In this document: piece by piece, positions 47,460 to 56,593 of the stretch | How the letters are laid out: every line of letters starts with the position of its first letter | Numbering within the stretch: the stretch's first letter is position 1 | Assembly: GCA_963835135.1 (NCBI GenBank) | Contig: CAWIEF010000003.1 | Span: 434,001 to 498,000, forward strand | DNA from: JAVVHH01 sp963835135 | GTDB taxonomy: Bacteria; Pseudomonadota; Alphaproteobacteria; Acetobacterales; Acetobacteraceae | Direction: 5' to 3' | Length of the DNA stretch: 64,000 bases | The notes under the pieces: model-generated | The model's database searches: none | Told to the model about the DNA's origin: nothing | What the model saw: only the letters and a program-made list of their open reading frames with translations | Translations under genes and position numbers: made by a program

Positions 47460-50400
47460 TTGCCTTATGCCGAACTCCAGGTCACGACGAACTACAGCTT
47501 TCTCCGCGGCGCCAGCCATCCGGAGGAGCTGTTCGCACAAGCCGCCCTCTACGGCATCTCGGCGCTCGGTGTGGTCGACCACAACTCGGTCGCCGGCATC
47601 GTGCGCGCCTGGGAAGCGGCCAAGGCGACCAAGATGCGGCTGGTCGCCGGCTGCCGCCTCGCCCTGCGTGACGGCACGGTCCTGCTCGCCTATCCGACCG
47701 ACCGGCCCGCCTGGTCGCGCCTTTGCCGGCTGCTCACGCTCGGAAAAGGCCGCACCGGCAAGGGCGGCTGCGACCTCGATTGGGACGATCTCGCCGCCGG
47801 CGGCGAGGGGCTACTCTATATATTGATACCGGAGCAGCCGGACGACCGGCTCCGGACCCAACTCGGCCGCCTCGCCGCCGACGCACCCGGCCGCGCCTAC
47901 CTCGCCGGCACCATCCGCCGCCGGCCCGGCGACCAAGTCCGGCTGCACCGCCTCGCCGCCATGGGGCAAGCCGCCCGCATACCCCTGATCGCGACCGGCG
48001 ACGTGCTGTTCCACCACCCGCAGCGGCGCGTGCTGCAGGACGTCATGACCTGCATCCGCGAGGGCTGCACGATCGACGCCGCCGGGTTCAAGCGCGAGCG
48101 CTTCGCCGACCGTCACCTCAAGCCGCCGGAGGAAATGGCCCGGCTGTTCGCCCGCTACCCCGACGCCATCGCCCGCACCGAGGAGCTGGTCGCGCGCTGC
48201 CATTTCGACCTGTCGGATCTGCGCTACCAGTATCCGGACGAGCAGGAAGAGCCCGGTCTATCGCCCCAGCAAACCCTGGAGCGGCTGACCTGGGAGGGGG
48301 CAGCGAGGCGATATGACGGCGCCGTGCCGGAGCGCGTCATCGCCCAGCTTCGGCATGAGCTGACGCTGATCGAAGGCCTGAGCTACGCGCCCTATTTCCT
48401 GACCGTGAACAGCATCGTTCGCTATGCCCGAGGCGAGGGCATCCTCTGCCAGGGCCGGGGCTCGGCCGCCAACTCGGCCGTCTGCTACGTGCTCGGCATC
48501 ACCAGCATCGACCCGACCGCGGCCGGGCTGCTGTTTGAGCGCTTCGTCTCCGCCGAGCGCGCCGAGCCGCCCGACATCGACGTCGACTTCGAGCACGAGC
48601 AGCGCGAGAGGGTCATCCAATGGATCTACGCGCACTATGGCCGCCACCGGGCGGCACTCTGTGCCACCGTGATTCGCTACCGCGCCCGCGGCGCCATGCG
48701 CGAGGTCGGCAAGGTGCTCGGCTTGACCGAGGACGTGACCTCAGCGCTGTCGACCCAAGTCTGGGGCTGGTCGGAGGAAGGCGTCGAGGAGAAGCATGCC
48801 GAGGCGCTCAACCTCAATCTCGAGGATCGCCGGCTGCGCCTGGCACTCGACCTGGCTCGCCAGCTGATCGGCTTCCCGCGCCATCTCGGCCAGCATCCCG
48901 GCGGCTTCGTGCTGACCCGCGACGCGCTGGCCGACCTGGTGCCGATCGAGCCCGCCACGATGGTCGACCGGCAGATCATCGAGTGGGACAAGGACGACAT
49001 CGACGCGCTAAAGTTCATGAAGGTCGATGTGCTCGGCCTCGGCATGCTCGGCTGCCTGCGCCGCGCCTTCGACCTGATCGAGGAGCACCGCGGCGAAAAG
49101 CTCGACCTGTTCACCATTCCGCAGGACGACGCAGCGACCTACGCCATGATCCAGCGCGCCGACACGCTCGGCACGTTCCAGATCGAGAGCCGGGCACAGA
49201 TGTCCATGCTACCGCGGCTGAAGCCAAAGGAGCTGTATGACTTGACGATCCAGGTCGCCATCGTCCGGCCCGGGCCGATCCAGGGCGACATGGTGCATCC
49301 ATATCTCCGGCGCCGCGAAGGGCTGGAGAAGCCGGAATACCCCCATCCCGCGCTGAAGCGCGTGCTCGGCAAGACGCTCGGCGTACCGCTCTTCCAAGAA
49401 CAGGCGATGCAAGTCGCAATCCAATGCGCCAGCTTCACACCCGGCGAGGCCGATGAGCTCCGCCGCTCCATGGCGACGTTCAAGATCACCGGCGGCGTCC
49501 AAAAGTTTCAGGACAAGCTGATCGAAGGCATGGTGCGCAACGACTACACGCGGGAGTTCGCCGAGAAGACCTTCAAGCAAATCCAGGGCTTCGGCAGCTA
49601 CGGCTTCCCTGAAAGCCACGCGGCCAGCTTCGCCATCATCGCCTACGTCTCCTCCTGGGTGAAATGCCACCACCCGGACGTATTCTGCTGCGCATTGCTG
49701 AATTCCCAACCCATGGGCTTCTACGCCCCGGCGCAGATCGTCCGCTGCGCTAGGGACCATGGGGTCGAGATCCTGCCGGTGGATGTGAACCAATCGCGCT
49801 GGGACTGCACGCTGGAGCCCTCTCCCGCTGGCGGGAGAGGGTTGGGTGAGGGTGGAACCACGCGACGAAGCGCTGGCCAGGCGGACCGCCCTCACCCCGG
49901 CCCTCTCCCGACAGCGGGAGAGGGGGTAGATCGCCCCCGTCTCGCCGTCCGCCTCGGCCTGCGCATGGCCAAAGGTCTCGCCGAAGCCGACGGCGTCGCC
50001 ATCGCCATCAAGCGCGGCGAACACCCCTACGCCACCATCGAAGAACTCAGCCGCCGGGCCGGCGTGCCGGTCGCAGCCCTCGAACGCCTCGCCGAAGCCG
50101 ACGCGTTCCGCTCCATGGGCGCCCAGCGGCGGGACGCGATCTGGGCCATTCGCGCGCTCCGCGACACCGCCCTCCCGCTCTTCGCCGCCTCCGACGGTGT
50201 CGTCGAGCCCGCGATCACCATGGCGCCCATGCGACCCGGCCGCACCGTCGTCGAGGATTACGGCAGCGTCGGCCTCTCGCTCCGCCAGCACCCGGTCGCC
50301 TTCGTGCGGGACGATCTCGCGCGGCAAGGTATGGTCTGCTGCACTGAGTTAGAGCGGGTGCGGGACGGGCGCCGGGTCATCGTGCCCGGGCTGGTGCTGG

Positions 50401-50789
50401 TGCGGCAGAAGCCCGGCTCGGCCAAGGGCGTCATGTTCATCACGATCGAGGACGAGACCGGGATCGCCAACCTGATCGTCTGGCCAAGCATCTTCGAGCG
50501 CCAGCGCCGCTTGGTGCTCACCGCCAGCATGATCGCGGCCCACGGCAAGGTTCAGAAAGAGAGCGGCGTCACCCACGTGATCGTCGAAAAGCTGGTCGAC
50601 CTGTCCGGCTTGCTCCGCCAGGTCGGCGAGCGCGACGACCCGGTGATCCTACCAACGGGCCGTGGCGACGAAGCCCGGCATGGCGGAAGCCCCGATCAAC
50701 GAGACAAGCCAATGCACAAACCGCGCGACATCTACTGTCCGGAGCGGCTTTCGAACGGCATCAAGGTTCAGACACGGGATTTCCGATGA
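47460..50789 (+). CDS. dnaE2: Error-prone DNA polymerase DnaE2
   Basis: 1109 residues, TTG start giving the standard LPYAELQVTTNYSFLRGAS. An N-terminal PHP domain is followed by the C-family palm with catalytic acids in PPDIDVDFEHEQR and DVLGLG, the fingers (QGFGSYGFPESHAASFA) and a C-terminal OB fold (RRVIVPGLVLVRQKPGSAKG). DnaE2 does translesion synthesis with ImuA and ImuB. Between WDCTLEP and LAVRLGLRMAKG lie about 36-40 extra residues (787-822) encoded by a paired palindromic repeat. The insertion keeps the frame; its effect on activity is unknown. Confidence 0.93.
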   Translation: MPYAELQVTTNYSFLRGASHPEELFAQAALYGISALGVVDHNSVAGIVRAWEAAKATKMRLVAGCRLALRDGTVLLAYPTDRPAWSRLCRLLTLGKGRTGKGGCDLDWDDLAAGGEGLLYILIPEQPDDRLRTQLGRLAADAPGRAYLAGTIRRRPGDQVRLHRLAAMGQAARIPLIATGDVLFHHPQRRVLQDVMTCIREGCTIDAAGFKRERFADRHLKPPEEMARLFARYPDAIARTEELVARCHFDLSDLRYQYPDEQEEPGLSPQQTLERLTWEGAARRYDGAVPERVIAQLRHELTLIEGLSYAPYFLTVNSIVRYARGEGILCQGRGSAANSAVCYVLGITSIDPTAAGLLFERFVSAERAEPPDIDVDFEHEQRERVIQWIYAHYGRHRAALCATVIRYRARGAMREVGKVLGLTEDVTSALSTQVWGWSEEGVEEKHAEALNLNLEDRRLRLALDLARQLIGFPRHLGQHPGGFVLTRDALADLVPIEPATMVDRQIIEWDKDDIDALKFMKVDVLGLGMLGCLRRAFDLIEEHRGEKLDLFTIPQDDAATYAMIQRADTLGTFQIESRAQMSMLPRLKPKELYDLTIQVAIVRPGPIQGDMVHPYLRRREGLEKPEYPHPALKRVLGKTLGVPLFQEQAMQVAIQCASFTPGEADELRRSMATFKITGGVQKFQDKLIEGMVRNDYTREFAEKTFKQIQGFGSYGFPESHAASFAIIAYVSSWVKCHHPDVFCCALLNSQPMGFYAPAQIVRCARDHGVEILPVDVNQSRWDCTLEPSPAGGRGLGEGGTTRRSAGQADRPHPGPLPTAGEGVDRPRLAVRLGLRMAKGLAEADGVAIAIKRGEHPYATIEELSRRAGVPVAALERLAEADAFRSMGAQRRDAIWAIRALRDTALPLFAASDGVVEPAITMAPMRPGRTVVEDYGSVGLSLRQHPVAFVRDDLARQGMVCCTELERVRDGRRVIVPGLVLVRQKPGSAKGVMFITIEDETGIANLIVWPSIFERQRRLVLTASMIAAHGKVQKESGVTHVIVEKLVDLSGLLRQVGERDDPVILPTGRGDEARHGGSPDQRDKPMHKPRDIYCPERLSNGIKVQTRDFR
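49818..49924 (+). repeat. Paired REP/BIME-like element inside dnaE2
   Basis: Two inverted copies of a ~35-bp unit flank a ~36-bp spacer. The left unit (49818-49852) reads CCCTCTCCC-GCTGGC-GGGAGAGGG then TTGGGTGAGGG. The right unit (49889-49924) reads CCCTCACCCCGG then CCCTCTCCC-GACAGC-GGGAGAGGG. Each unit is itself a hairpin and the two are near-perfect reverse complements, so the whole can also fold as one large stem. It is translated in frame as SPAGGRGLGEGG...HPGPLPTAGEGV. Confidence 0.85.
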
Positions 50790-50825
50790 CTTGCGCCGCC
50801 CCCGGCTGAGGGCGGCGCTAGTCGA

Positions 50826-52910
50826 TCAGGCAGACTTCTTCATGATCTCGTCGGCCACGTTGCGCGGGACGGGATCGTAGTGATGGAACTGCATCGTGAA
50901 GCTCGCACGGCCCTTGGTCATGCCGCGCAGCTGGCTGATGTAGCCGAACATTTCCTTCAGCGGCACGTGGGCGCGCACGATCACGGTGCTGCCCGCGCTG
51001 TCCTGGCTTTGGATCGTTCCACGGCGGCGGTTCAAGTCGCCGACCACGTCGCCGACGTGGTCCTGCGGCGTCGTCACCTCGACGTCCATGATCGGCTCGA
51101 GGATGATCGGCCCGGCCTTCTTCATGCCTTCGCGGAAGCACGCCTTGGCCGCGATTTCGAACGCCAGCGCCGACAAGTCGACGTCATGGTATTTGCCGTC
51201 GACCAGCGAGTATTTGAAGTCGACCGTCGGGAAGCCTGCGAGGACGCCCGTCTCCGCCTGGTTCTTGATGCCTTTTTCGACCGCCGGGATGTATTCCTTC
51301 GGCACCGAGCCGCCGACCACGCTGTTGGAGAACACGATCCCCGCGTTCCGCTCCAGCGGCTCGAACGTCACCTTCACTTCGGCATACTGGCCGGAGCCGC
51401 CGCTCTGCTTCTTGTGGGTGTAGATCTCGGTGTGCGGCTTGCTGATCGTCTCGCGATACGCCACCTGCGGCGCGCCGATGTTGGCGTCAACGCCATACTC
51501 GCGGCGCAGCCGGTCGATGATGATCTCGAGATGCAGCTCGCCCATCCCGGAGAGAATGGTCTGGCCGCTCTCCTGGTCGGTCTTCAACCGCAGGCTCGGG
51601 TCCTCGCCGGCTAGCTTCTGCAGGCCGAGCGTCATCTTCTCGACGCCGTCCTTGGTCTTCGGCTCGACCGAGATGTCGATGACCGGCACCGGGAACGACA
51701 TACGCTCGAGCACGACCGGGTCATCGGCCGAGGCGAGCGTGTCGCCGGTGCCGGTGTCCTTCAGGCCCACGAACGCCGCAATGTCGCCCGCCGTGACTTC
51801 CTTGATCTCGGCGCGCTTGTCGGCGTGCATCTGGAACATGCGTCCGATGCGCTCCTTGTGGTCCTTGGTCGTGTTGAGCAGCGTGTCGCCGCTCTTCAAC
51901 GTGCCGGAATAGACGCGCACGAAGGTCAGCGTGCCGTATTTGTCGTTGATGATCTTGAACGCCAGGCCGGAGAACGGCGCCTTCGGGTCGGCCTTGATGA
52001 TGCGGCGCTCGGCGTGCTCGTCCTCGCCCTCTTCGGCCGCGACCTTGATGCCGGCGACGTCGATCGGGCTCGGCAGGTAGTCCAGCACGGCGTCGAGCAA
52101 CGGCTGCACACCCTTGTTCTTGAACGCGGTGCCGCACAGCACGGGACGGAAGGCGCCGGAGATGGCGCCGGTCTTGATCGCGCGCTTGAGGGTCTCGACC
52201 GAGACGTCGCCCTTGTCGAAATACTCTTCCATGCCCTCGTCATCGACGGCGAGCGCCGTGTCGAGCAGAAGCTGACGATATTCCTTGGCCTTCTCCATCA
52301 GGTCGGCCGGGATCTCCTCGTCGTGGAACTTCGCGCCGAGCTCGCCACCCTCCCAGACGATCGCCTTCATCTCAACCAGGTCGACGACGCCGATGAAGGT
52401 GTCCTCGATGCCGATCGGCAGCTGCAACGGCAGCGCGACGATGTCGAGCTTCTCCTTCAGCGTATCGAACGCGCGGTAGAAGTCGGCGCCGGTGCGGTCG
52501 AGCTTGTTGATGAAGATGATTCGCGGCACGTTGTAGCGGTCGGCCAGGCGCCAGTTCGTCTCGGACTGCGGCTGCACGCCGGCGACGCCCTCGATGATGA
52601 ACACGGCGCCGTCGAGCACGCGCAGGCTGCGATTGACTTCGATGTTGAAATCGATGTGGCCGGGCGTGTCGATGATGTTGATGCGGTGGTCTTTCCACTC
52701 GCACGTCACCGCGGCCGACGTGATGGTGATGCCGCGCTCACGCTCCTGGTCCATGTAGTCGGTGGTCGTGTTGCCGTCATGGACCTCGCCGATGCGGTGC
52801 GACACGCCGGTGTAATAAAGGATGCGCTCGGTCGTGGTCGTCTTGCCGGCGTCGATATGCGCGGTGATCCCGATGTTGCGGATCCTGGCGAGCGCGTTGG
52901 TCTCGGACAC
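50826..52910 (-). CDS. fusA: Elongation factor G
   Basis: 694 residues, GTG start with GGAGG upstream. GTPase motifs: G1 AHIDAGKTTTTERIL, G2 RERGITITSAAVT, G3 DTPGHIDFN, G4 INKLDRTG. Domains II-V follow, including the domain IV segment YAEVKVTFEPLERNAG. EF-G translocates the ribosome. Here it is alone, without rpsL, rpsG or tuf, so it is either the sole fusA moved out of the str operon or a second copy. A 263-bp gap lies upstream before the hydrolase gene; I see no clear structure in it. Confidence 0.96.
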   Translation of the reverse strand: MSETNALARIRNIGITAHIDAGKTTTTERILYYTGVSHRIGEVHDGNTTTDYMDQERERGITITSAAVTCEWKDHRINIIDTPGHIDFNIEVNRSLRVLDGAVFIIEGVAGVQPQSETNWRLADRYNVPRIIFINKLDRTGADFYRAFDTLKEKLDIVALPLQLPIGIEDTFIGVVDLVEMKAIVWEGGELGAKFHDEEIPADLMEKAKEYRQLLLDTALAVDDEGMEEYFDKGDVSVETLKRAIKTGAISGAFRPVLCGTAFKNKGVQPLLDAVLDYLPSPIDVAGIKVAAEEGEDEHAERRIIKADPKAPFSGLAFKIINDKYGTLTFVRVYSGTLKSGDTLLNTTKDHKERIGRMFQMHADKRAEIKEVTAGDIAAFVGLKDTGTGDTLASADDPVVLERMSFPVPVIDISVEPKTKDGVEKMTLGLQKLAGEDPSLRLKTDQESGQTILSGMGELHLEIIIDRLRREYGVDANIGAPQVAYRETISKPHTEIYTHKKQSGGSGQYAEVKVTFEPLERNAGIVFSNSVVGGSVPKEYIPAVEKGIKNQAETGVLAGFPTVDFKYSLVDGKYHDVDLSALAFEIAAKACFREGMKKAGPIILEPIMDVEVTTPQDHVGDVVGDLNRRRGTIQSQDSAGSTVIVRAHVPLKEMFGYISQLRGMTKGRASFTMQFHHYDPVPRNVADEIMKKSA

Positions 52911-53173
52911 GGTTGACCTCCATGCGATTGCGGGCGCAGCGAGACCCGTTGCCCCGCGCGCCCGGCCAATCCTGACTCCCCGGTGTCGATCGGGGAGCGA
53001 TGTGTAGCGTTGCGCCTATGTGCTGCGGGAACGCCGAAAAAGCAACACCCTGACAGGCGGCGTATAGCGGTCAGCCAGGCGCCGCGATGGCGCCCAGCGT
53101 TATGGCCAGCGCCAACACGGGCACCGAGAACCGCTCGCGAAGGAACGTCGCGGCCACAGCGCACTCCGCATCG

Positions 53174-53995
53174 TCAACCCGCCGCGGTCCAGCCCGCATC
53201 GGACGGCATCGCCCGGCCCTCCGCCTCGAGCTTGTCGAGATGGGCGCGCACGTTGCGTTCCGCGGCCGGGCGGAGCGACGGATCGAGGATCGGATACAGC
53301 GCCCGGGCAAGCGCGGCCACCGTCACCGGCGCCGGGCCGAGCGCGGCCACGATCGCCGCCTCGCGCTGCCGCCGGTGGTCGCGCAGCGCCGTGACGAAAG
53401 ATTGCGGCTCCAGCACCGGCGGTCCATGGCCGGGCAGATACAGTGACGCTGCGGCGCCCAGCAACCGGTCCAGACTGGCAAAATACTGAATCATGTCGCC
53501 GCCTTTTCCGCCCACCACCGTCGTCGACCAGCCCATCACCACGTCGCCGCTGAACAACGGCCCGTCCGGGTGGACGAAGCAGACATGATCCGGCGCGTGA
53601 CCCGGCGTGTGCAGCGCCCGTAACGGCCCCACCGACTCGCCATCCTCGATCCGTATGTCGGGTTTCACCTCGGAAGCGAACGGGCGGTGCCAAGCGTAGA
53701 TCGGCGCCCCGGTTGCGCGCTTCAGCCCGGCCAACCCACCCCAATGGTCGTGGTGCCCATGGGTCAGCAGGATGGCGCGGATCGGCGCCCCCGCCTGCCC
53801 GATGATGTTGCCCTCATGCGCGGCATCGTCCGGCCCCGGATCGATCACGGCGACACCGCCGTCCCAATCGAGAAGATAGGTATTGGTGCCGTGATACGTC
53901 ATCGGACCTGGATTGGCCGCGACCAGGCGGCGGATCCCGGGCGCCACCGGCTGTGCCGTCCAGTGGTCCGGCTCCGCTTCCCTCAGAAATTTCAT
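53174..53995 (-). CDS. Metallo-beta-lactamase fold hydrolase, LACTB2-like
   Basis: 273 residues. Zinc site: LLTHGHHDHWGGL (HxHxDH), His in LHTPGHAPDHVCF, Asp in LFSGDVVMGW, and His in LYLPGHGPPV. The C-terminal winged-helix-like tail (LYPILDPSLRPAAERNVRAH with LDKLEAEGRA) is typical of LACTB2/hydroxyacylglutathione-hydrolase relatives, which cleave RNA or thioesters. The start MKFLREAEPDHW at 53995 overlaps the end of the MaoC-like gene (ATGA). Substrate unknown. Confidence 0.85.
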   Translation of the reverse strand: MKFLREAEPDHWTAQPVAPGIRRLVAANPGPMTYHGTNTYLLDWDGGVAVIDPGPDDAAHEGNIIGQAGAPIRAILLTHGHHDHWGGLAGLKRATGAPIYAWHRPFASEVKPDIRIEDGESVGPLRALHTPGHAPDHVCFVHPDGPLFSGDVVMGWSTTVVGGKGGDMIQYFASLDRLLGAAASLYLPGHGPPVLEPQSFVTALRDHRRQREAAIVAALGPAPVTVAALARALYPILDPSLRPAAERNVRAHLDKLEAEGRAMPSDAGWTAAG

Positions 53996-54807
53996 GCGAA
54001 CACCGCCTTGGCTTGCATGCATACGGCGCCGCCCTCGTCGAGCGAGCGCAGGTCCGCGCCGCCGTGGGTGGGCCGGGCCTCCAGCGCGAGCAGGCGATCA
54101 TGGAACGCGGGCCGCTGGCCGCGGAACTCGAAGGAGCGGAGCGCGCGGCCGTGCAACAGTCCGGCCAGCCAGGTCGCCTGCAGCGGGCCATGCACGATCA
54201 GCCCCGGATACCGTTCGACGTCGCGCACGTAATCGAGGTCGTAGTGGATCCGGTGCCCGTTGCCGGTGAGTGCGGAATAGCGGAACAGCAAAACGGGATC
54301 GGGCCGGACGGAGGCTGTGATGCCCTCCCCCGGCCCCAGCCGATCACCGGCCGCCACGGCCGGCTTGACCGCCGCGCCCTCCGCGCCGCGATAGACCACG
54401 TCCTGCTCCTCCTCGATCGCCGGACCCGACGGTCCCGCGATGTCATGCTTGACCGTGACGAACACGAGCCGGCCGGCGCCGCCCTGCTTCTCCTGCACGC
54501 GCTGGATCGTCGAGGTGCGGCTGACCCGGTCGCCGACGCGCAAAGCACCGTGCCAGCGCACGCGTCCGCCGGCCCACATGCGGCGCGGCAGATCGTGCAC
54601 CGGGGGCAGGAAGCCGCCGCGTTTGGGATGCCCATCCGGGCCGATCCGATCGGGCGGCACCCAGTCCTGGAACAACATCCAGTGCCAGAGCGGCGGCATG
54701 ACCTCGGGGGTCTCCACGCCGAGCGTGGCCGCCAGACCGGCCAACAACCGCGGCGACACCTCGTCGCTCGTGGTCTGCGACCGGCCGACATGATCGTCGT
54801 AGCTCAC
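53992..54807 (-). CDS. MaoC/HTD2-like hot-dog dehydratase
   Basis: 271 residues, GTG start. A double hot-dog fold of the HTD2/mesaconyl-CoA hydratase type: MLFQDWVPPDRIGPDGHPKR and GGFLPPVHDLPRRMWAGG in the N-terminal half, and the C-terminal hydratase motif FRYSALTGNGHRIHYDLDY with PGLIVHGPLQATWLAG (the HxD-type H and the HGP loop are present). It hydrates or dehydrates an acyl-CoA; substrate not predictable. Overlaps both neighbours by four bases, in a likely SGNH-dehydratase-MBL operon. Confidence 0.8.
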   Translation of the reverse strand: MSYDDHVGRSQTTSDEVSPRLLAGLAATLGVETPEVMPPLWHWMLFQDWVPPDRIGPDGHPKRGGFLPPVHDLPRRMWAGGRVRWHGALRVGDRVSRTSTIQRVQEKQGGAGRLVFVTVKHDIAGPSGPAIEEEQDVVYRGAEGAAVKPAVAAGDRLGPGEGITASVRPDPVLLFRYSALTGNGHRIHYDLDYVRDVERYPGLIVHGPLQATWLAGLLHGRALRSFEFRGQRPAFHDRLLALEARPTHGGADLRSLDEGGAVCMQAKAVFA

Positions 54808-56168
54808 CCGCTAGTCTCGTCGTCGGACGGCGGCTTGGGCGCAGGCTTGGGTTTGGGCGCCACCGGGGCGTGTAGCAGCCGGAGGTCGACGGCATCCCCC
54901 ATCGCGGCGTAGCCGGCGCGGTTCGGATGCAGCCCGTCTCCCGGGCCGCCGATGGTGCTGTTCGGCACGAACTCCGGACGCAGTCCGCCGGTCGCCCGGT
55001 CCAACGTCGCTTTCTCGAAGTCGACGAACCCGTCGAACGTGCCGCCGCTGTTGCGGATGAAATCGTTCAATTGCCGCCGCTTGGCGTCCTGATCGGGGCT
55101 ACCATGGCCGGCGGCGGTCGTGCCGCCCACCGGCGTCAGGGTCGCGCCGATGATCTTCACGCCCTTGAACTTGGCGCGGATCCGCTTGACGCCCTCCTTC
55201 ATGCCCTCCCGCACCTGCTCGAAGCTCGCCTTGATGCCGTTGGCGCTGAAATCGTTGATGCCCTCGAGCCAGATCACATGCGTCACGCCCGAGAGCGAGA
55301 GCACGTCCCGGTCGAGCCGGGCCAGCGCCGAGGGGCCACCCGGAAACGGTTTGTCTGGCCCATACTCGGCCGGGCCGACGACCTGGTTGCCGCCGATCCC
55401 GGCATTGACCACCGCCATCGGCGTCCCCGCCCCGCGCAACCGACGATCAAGCACGTCGGGCCAGCGGTCATCGCCGTTCAGGGTCGAATCCGTGCCGTCG
55501 GTGATGCTGTCGCCAAAGCATAGGACGGCGCTCAGCTCCGGCCCCGACTGCATGTCGACGGCGTCCACGAAATACCAGCTGGTCGTGCTGTTCGGGAACG
55601 CGCTTTCATCCTCCAGCTCGCCCAGCGATCCGGCCCCGGGCGCCGTCACGTAGCTGGTCTGCAGCGCCTTGGCGTGCCACGTCATGGTCTTGACGTCGCC
55701 GGCCACATGGAAACTGACCGCGAGCTTGCGGCCTTGCAACTCCGGCGCGTCGGGGTTGCTGGCGAAGGGCAGCGTCACCGCGTCGGACCATAGGTCGGCC
55801 CCGGCCGGGATCGTCGCGGTCTTCTTGCCCTTGAACGTCACCGGCCGGTTGCTGCCCGGCGATACCGCAGCGCCGCTCATCTGCAGCCCGGCGAACGCGC
55901 CATCGACGGTCAGCGGCCCCGTCCCGAACACGTTGCTGAAGCGCAGGCGGGCCCGCCTGCCCCACGCCGTGGGGCGCACGATCAGGCGGAAGGTCTGGTC
56001 GTGGACGACGTTGTCCGGAAAGGCGAATTTCAACTCGGGTTGCGCCGTCGCGTTGCCGGACGGATACGGCCCCTGTGCCGACCCGGCCCAACTCGTAACC
56101 CAGCGTTGTGCGAAGCTTGGCGTGGTGACCAGCGTCATGGAGGCCAAGAGGAGAGCGCGGAGCAGCAA
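54804..56168 (-). CDS. Secreted SGNH/GDSL hydrolase
   Basis: 454 residues. A signal peptide (LLLRALLLASMTLVTTPSFA, before QRW) precedes a beta-sandwich-like region and an SGNH esterase domain: block I CFGDSITDGTDS, block II NAGIGGNQVV, block III WLEGINDF, block V GDGLHPNRAGYAAM. Likely an extracytoplasmic esterase or lipase acting on carbohydrate or lipid esters. The C-terminal tail is Pro/Lys-rich (APKPKPAPKPPS). The TTG at 56168 was chosen because AAAAGGA lies just upstream and the signal peptide begins there. Confidence 0.85.
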   Translation of the reverse strand: MLLRALLLASMTLVTTPSFAQRWVTSWAGSAQGPYPSGNATAQPELKFAFPDNVVHDQTFRLIVRPTAWGRRARLRFSNVFGTGPLTVDGAFAGLQMSGAAVSPGSNRPVTFKGKKTATIPAGADLWSDAVTLPFASNPDAPELQGRKLAVSFHVAGDVKTMTWHAKALQTSYVTAPGAGSLGELEDESAFPNSTTSWYFVDAVDMQSGPELSAVLCFGDSITDGTDSTLNGDDRWPDVLDRRLRGAGTPMAVVNAGIGGNQVVGPAEYGPDKPFPGGPSALARLDRDVLSLSGVTHVIWLEGINDFSANGIKASFEQVREGMKEGVKRIRAKFKGVKIIGATLTPVGGTTAAGHGSPDQDAKRRQLNDFIRNSGGTFDGFVDFEKATLDRATGGLRPEFVPNSTIGGPGDGLHPNRAGYAAMGDAVDLRLLHAPVAPKPKPAPKPPSDDETSG

Positions 56169-56184
56169 GGGCGATCCTTTTCGA

Positions 56185-56571
56185 TCAAATGGAGACCGTG
56201 GCGGCGCGGGGCGGAGGAAACAGCGCTGGAAGGGCGGCGATGCCGGTGATCTCGACCCGCCAGTCCGGGTCGGCCAGCTTGGCTTGGACGGTGGCGCGGG
56301 CCGGCTTGTGCGCCGGGTCGAGCCAGGCATCCCAGGCGCGGTTCATGGCGGCGAAGTCGGCTAGATCGGCTAGGAAGATCTGCATGGTCAGCAGATGCGT
56401 CTTGTCGGTCCCGGCCCGGGCGAGCAGCGCGTCGATCTGGCGCAGGATGTCAGCGGTCTGTGCCTCGGCGTCGGCGCTCGGATCGTCGGCGACCTGTCCG
56501 GCAAGATACACGGTGCCGCCATGCACCACCGCGCCAGACAGGCGCGCCTCCGGTTCGAGCCGTTCGATCAT
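56185..56571 (-). CDS. RidA family protein
   Basis: 128 residues. The YjgF/RidA fold: HGGTVYLAGQVADDPSADA, AQTADILRQIDALLARAGTD, IFLADLADFAAMNRAWDAW, and KPARATVQAKLADPDWRVEI. The Arg in ARATVQ occupies the position of the conserved RidA Arg that salt-bridges the substrate carboxylate, so imine deaminase activity is plausible. RidA proteins clear 2-aminoacrylate and related reactive enamines. It sits 16 bp upstream of the SGNH hydrolase and after znuB. Confidence 0.85.
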   Translation of the reverse strand: MIERLEPEARLSGAVVHGGTVYLAGQVADDPSADAEAQTADILRQIDALLARAGTDKTHLLTMQIFLADLADFAAMNRAWDAWLDPAHKPARATVQAKLADPDWRVEITGIAALPALFPPPRAATVSI

Positions 56572-56593
56572 CGCGTCCCCTCTTTTGGGAAGC

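Noticed and set aside
53071..53175. A possible short membrane peptide (FSVPVLALAITLGAIAAPG) downstream of the hydrolase gene
   Set aside because: No ATG or ribosome site leads it, and it is only an extension of a shadow frame; not enough to call a gene.
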